Made by a program: the position numbers and the translations under genes | Source: Ustilago trichophora | Lineage: Eukaryota; Basidiomycota; Ustilaginomycetes; Ustilaginales; Ustilaginaceae | DNA length: 64,000 nucleotides | Direction: 5' to 3' | NCBI GenBank assembly: GCA_900323505.1 | Contig: OOIN01000041.1 | Location: 62,001 to 126,000 of the forward strand | The notes under the pieces: model-generated | The model's input: the letters and a program-made list of their open reading frames with translations, nothing else | Databases searched by the model: none | What the model was told of the DNA's origin: nothing | In this document: one piece after another, positions 62,021 through 64,000 of the stretch | Numbering within the stretch: position 1 is the first letter of the stretch | Layout: each line of letters starts with the position of its first letter

Positions 62021-63532
62021 ATGTACAACGGTATCGGCCTCAAAACAGCCCGAGGCACAGGAACAAACGGCTACGTCCAACGCAACCTCTCCAACTTTAA
62101 ACCGCGCGATAACCCTTTCAACAAGTCCAAACCTGGCTCTAGCTCCTCCTCTTCCTTCGGCTCCGATGTCCGTCACATCCAACCTGACGCTGCCATCCTC
62201 GAACACGAACGCAAGCGTCGCGTGGAAGTGAAATGCATGGAACTTCGGGTGCAGCTCGAAGACGATGATGTCCAAGAAGACGAGATTGAACTCCAGGTCA
62301 CGGCGTTGCGCGAGAAGCTGCTTGCCCAACTCAAGGAGGAGGAACAGAAACGAAGTGAAACTGCAGCAGCTGCGTCAAGCTCATACTCGAGGCAGGAGGC
62401 AGCCAGGTTGAGACCGGGTGAAACGCACAAGAGGCTCGAAGCGAAACAACACGACGACCGACGATTCGCCTCTGCTGTCGGCGTCGACAGCGCCTATCGC
62501 GAAGGTGACGCGTTCGACCGCGATCTGCAGGAGCGTAAAAAGCAAGAGAGGATCGAACAACGTCGTAAAGCAGACGAACAGAGACGGTTGGATTGGGAGC
62601 GAAAGAAAGAGCTTCAGCAGCTGGCAAGGCGAGAGCGCCAAGGTCGAGATGGTGGTTGGGCCAGTCGTGGTCGCAAACCTTCCGCAAGAGACAACAGCAG
62701 ATCCGTTTCTCCCAGGGCAAAGAAGAGGAGCAAGTACGATGATTCTTCCGATAGCGAGTCATACTCCTCTGCTTCAGATTCGGAGAAGGATGTTTCCCGA
62801 CGACGAGGCGCAAAGGGTAAAGGAAGGGATGAGGAGGAGAGGCGAAGGGGAAGATCGCGTTCCATTTCACGCTCGGTTTCGTCGTACTCTGATTCTAGGT
62901 CGAGGTCGAGGTCGAGGTCTCGATCTTATTCTCGCTCCCTTTCTCGCTCCCGCTCCCCAGCAGGCCGCCAGCGCAGACGCTCGTACTCGCGCTCTGTCTC
63001 TGCATCCCGCTCTCCATCCAGATCTCGATCGCTATCCAGATCATCGTACTCCTCACGCAGTCGCAGTCCGAGCCCCCGTCTCAATCGCAACCGCAACTTC
63101 AACCGCAGCATTAGCCGAAGCCAAAGCCGAAGTCCAATCCGTCAACGCGCCAAAGGTAGACGCACATCACGATCCGTCTCACGTTCATCCTACACCTCTC
63201 GTTCTCGTTCTCGTTCTCGTTCTCGTTCTCGTTCTCGCTCGATGAGCCGAAGCAGATCTCCAGCACCCCGTTCTACGCGTCTCCGTCGAAGAAGGTCTCG
63301 TAGCACCGATTCGAGGACACGGTCAAGATCGGTCGATTCGAGATCATCCCGCTCTCGCTCTCCTTCGCCTCGAGCAGACAGACGCAGCACAACACACAGA
63401 AAAGCTAGAGACGCATTCTCCCCCTCTGATCCTGCATCTCGCTCGCCTTCCCCTCCACCTACAAAAGCTCAACCTCCCGGTCCTCCACCTGTCAAACCTG
63501 GCCCACCACCACCTCGTCCTCCTGGAATCTAA
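62021..63532 (+). CDS. Cwc21/SRRM2-like spliceosome protein with RS domain
   Basis: 503 aa. The N-terminus [20 protein letters not shown] is the conserved start of Cwc21/SRRM2, which reaches the catalytic spliceosome near Prp8. The cwf21 helical domain follows at about 50-110. After a charged coiled coil (about 110-215) comes a long RS-rich region (about 220-470) with uninterrupted SR repeats (nt about 63200-63240 are (TCTCG)-type repeats) and a Pro-rich tail ending RPPGI. Length exceeds yeast Cwc21 and resembles animal SRRM2 in design. Nuclear; likely phosphorylated by SR kinases. Confidence 0.9.
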   Translation: MYNGIGLKTARGTGTNGYVQRNLSNFKPRDNPFNKSKPGSSSSSSFGSDVRHIQPDAAILEHERKRRVEVKCMELRVQLEDDDVQEDEIELQVTALREKLLAQLKEEEQKRSETAAAASSSYSRQEAARLRPGETHKRLEAKQHDDRRFASAVGVDSAYREGDAFDRDLQERKKQERIEQRRKADEQRRLDWERKKELQQLARRERQGRDGGWASRGRKPSARDNSRSVSPRAKKRSKYDDSSDSESYSSASDSEKDVSRRRGAKGKGRDEEERRRGRSRSISRSVSSYSDSRSRSRSRSRSYSRSLSRSRSPAGRQRRRSYSRSVSASRSPSRSRSLSRSSYSSRSRSPSPRLNRNRNFNRSISRSQSRSPIRQRAKGRRTSRSVSRSSYTSRSRSRSRSRSRSRSMSRSRSPAPRSTRLRRRRSRSTDSRTRSRSVDSRSSRSRSPSPRADRRSTTHRKARDAFSPSDPASRSPSPPPTKAQPPGPPPVKPGPPPPRPPGI

Positions 63533-63581
63533 ACCCCCCCTCTCTCTCTCACACACCCAGATTTCGCCTCACCCGCAAACA

Positions 63582-63584
63582 CCC

Positions 63585-63615
<31 letters not shown>

Positions 63616-63620
63616 AAAAA
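63582..63620 (+). repeat. Poly(C)24-poly(A)15 tract
   Basis: 24 C followed directly by 15 A, about 50 bp past the Cwc21 stop codon and between two convergent genes. Homopolymer lengths may be imprecise. Confidence 0.85.
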
Positions 63621-63718
63621 GACGAGATGAAATTTTTCCCAACGAGCAAATGAATCAAAAATGAAATAAAATTGTCCTTTCCTTGAGTTCTAAAGATGCA
63701 TCTCTAAAGTTAGCGAGG

Positions 63719-64000
63719 TTATTGAAAGTGTTGTTGAGCAGAATGCTGATGTTGGTAGGGATTGTTTTGTTGATATAGGAGGGAGGAAGATTGATAAGAT
63801 GGTTGGGCATAATGTTGGGTGTATTGGGTAGGATAAGATGTTTGATTCGGAGGTTGTGATTGAGGGTGATGAGGGTTATTGTTATGCTGAACCTGTTGTG
63901 ATTGTTGATGATAACCATGTGCAAGAGTCGGAGGGGTGGGAGAAGTTGAATAGAAATGCATTGTTCCCGAAGCCACATGTCCTCCCTGTTGCTGCGGTTG
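63719..64000 (-). CDS. C-terminal end of a Gln/His-rich protein (partial)
   Basis: The last 93 codons of a minus-strand gene whose frame is open to the window edge. The tail is rich in Gln, His, Pro, Ser and Tyr (for example QQSQQVQHNNNPHHPQ). Family unknown; such tails occur in endosomal sorting and RNA-binding proteins, but nothing here decides between them. The gene converges on Cwc21. Confidence 0.6.
   Translation of the reverse strand, partial: QPQQQGGHVASGTMHFYSTSPTPPTLAHGYHQQSQQVQHNNNPHHPQSQPPNQTSYPTQYTQHYAQPSYQSSSLLYQQNNPYQHQHSAQQHFQ

Overview
The window reads as nuclear DNA of a smut fungus (Ustilaginomycotina). The genes are mostly intron-poor with GTAAGT-type donors, and the encoded proteins carry long Ser/Ala/Pro/Gln-rich disordered stretches. 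The non-coding DNA is full of CT, CA and homopolymer tracts. A complete Dicer-like gene argues against Ustilago maydis, which is known to have lost its RNAi machinery. An RNAi-retaining relative (U. hordei, U. bromivora, Sporisorium type) fits better; the species is inference.

Layout. Positions 1-2145 hold a Cdc25-like rhodanese phosphatase (Ych1/Ibp1 type) converging on a peroxisomal crotonase-family enzyme. Positions 2543-8355 hold a head-to-tail array of five paralogous small secreted six-cysteine proteins, all on the minus strand. Each has a TATA-like core promoter, an intron in the 5' leader just before the ATG, and a copy of a GCTGGCCAGC palindrome about 90-175 bp past the stop. Next come a 1306-aa protein of unknown function, an amidohydrolase, an unusual short-chain dehydrogenase, and one open frame that joins a Slt2-like MAP kinase to an Elongator subunit 5 (Elp5) domain (17519-21412). 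An 8.2-kb stretch (21413-29603) holds no gene I can support.

Positions 29604-63532 are mostly housekeeping genes: a bZIP regulator, branchpoint-binding SF1/BBP, TAF9, mitochondrial uS14m, Gemin2, a DHA1-type MFS transporter, COX15, a secreted DUF333 protein, mitochondrial bL19m, the CCR4-NOT subunit Not3/5, a protein of unknown function, Dicer, and Cwc21/SRRM2-like. The last 282 bases hold the C-terminal end of a Gln-rich gene that runs off the window.

The genes do not form a single pathway. Themes are RNA processing (SF1, Gemin2, Cwc21, Not3/5, Dicer, and Elp5 for tRNA modification) and mitochondrial biogenesis (uS14m, bL19m, COX15). The accessory part is the secreted-protein array, which looks like a candidate effector cluster grown by tandem duplication. 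The two observations most worth following are that array with its shared 5' and 3' architecture, and the kinase-Elp5 fusion. All counts and alignments were made by eye.
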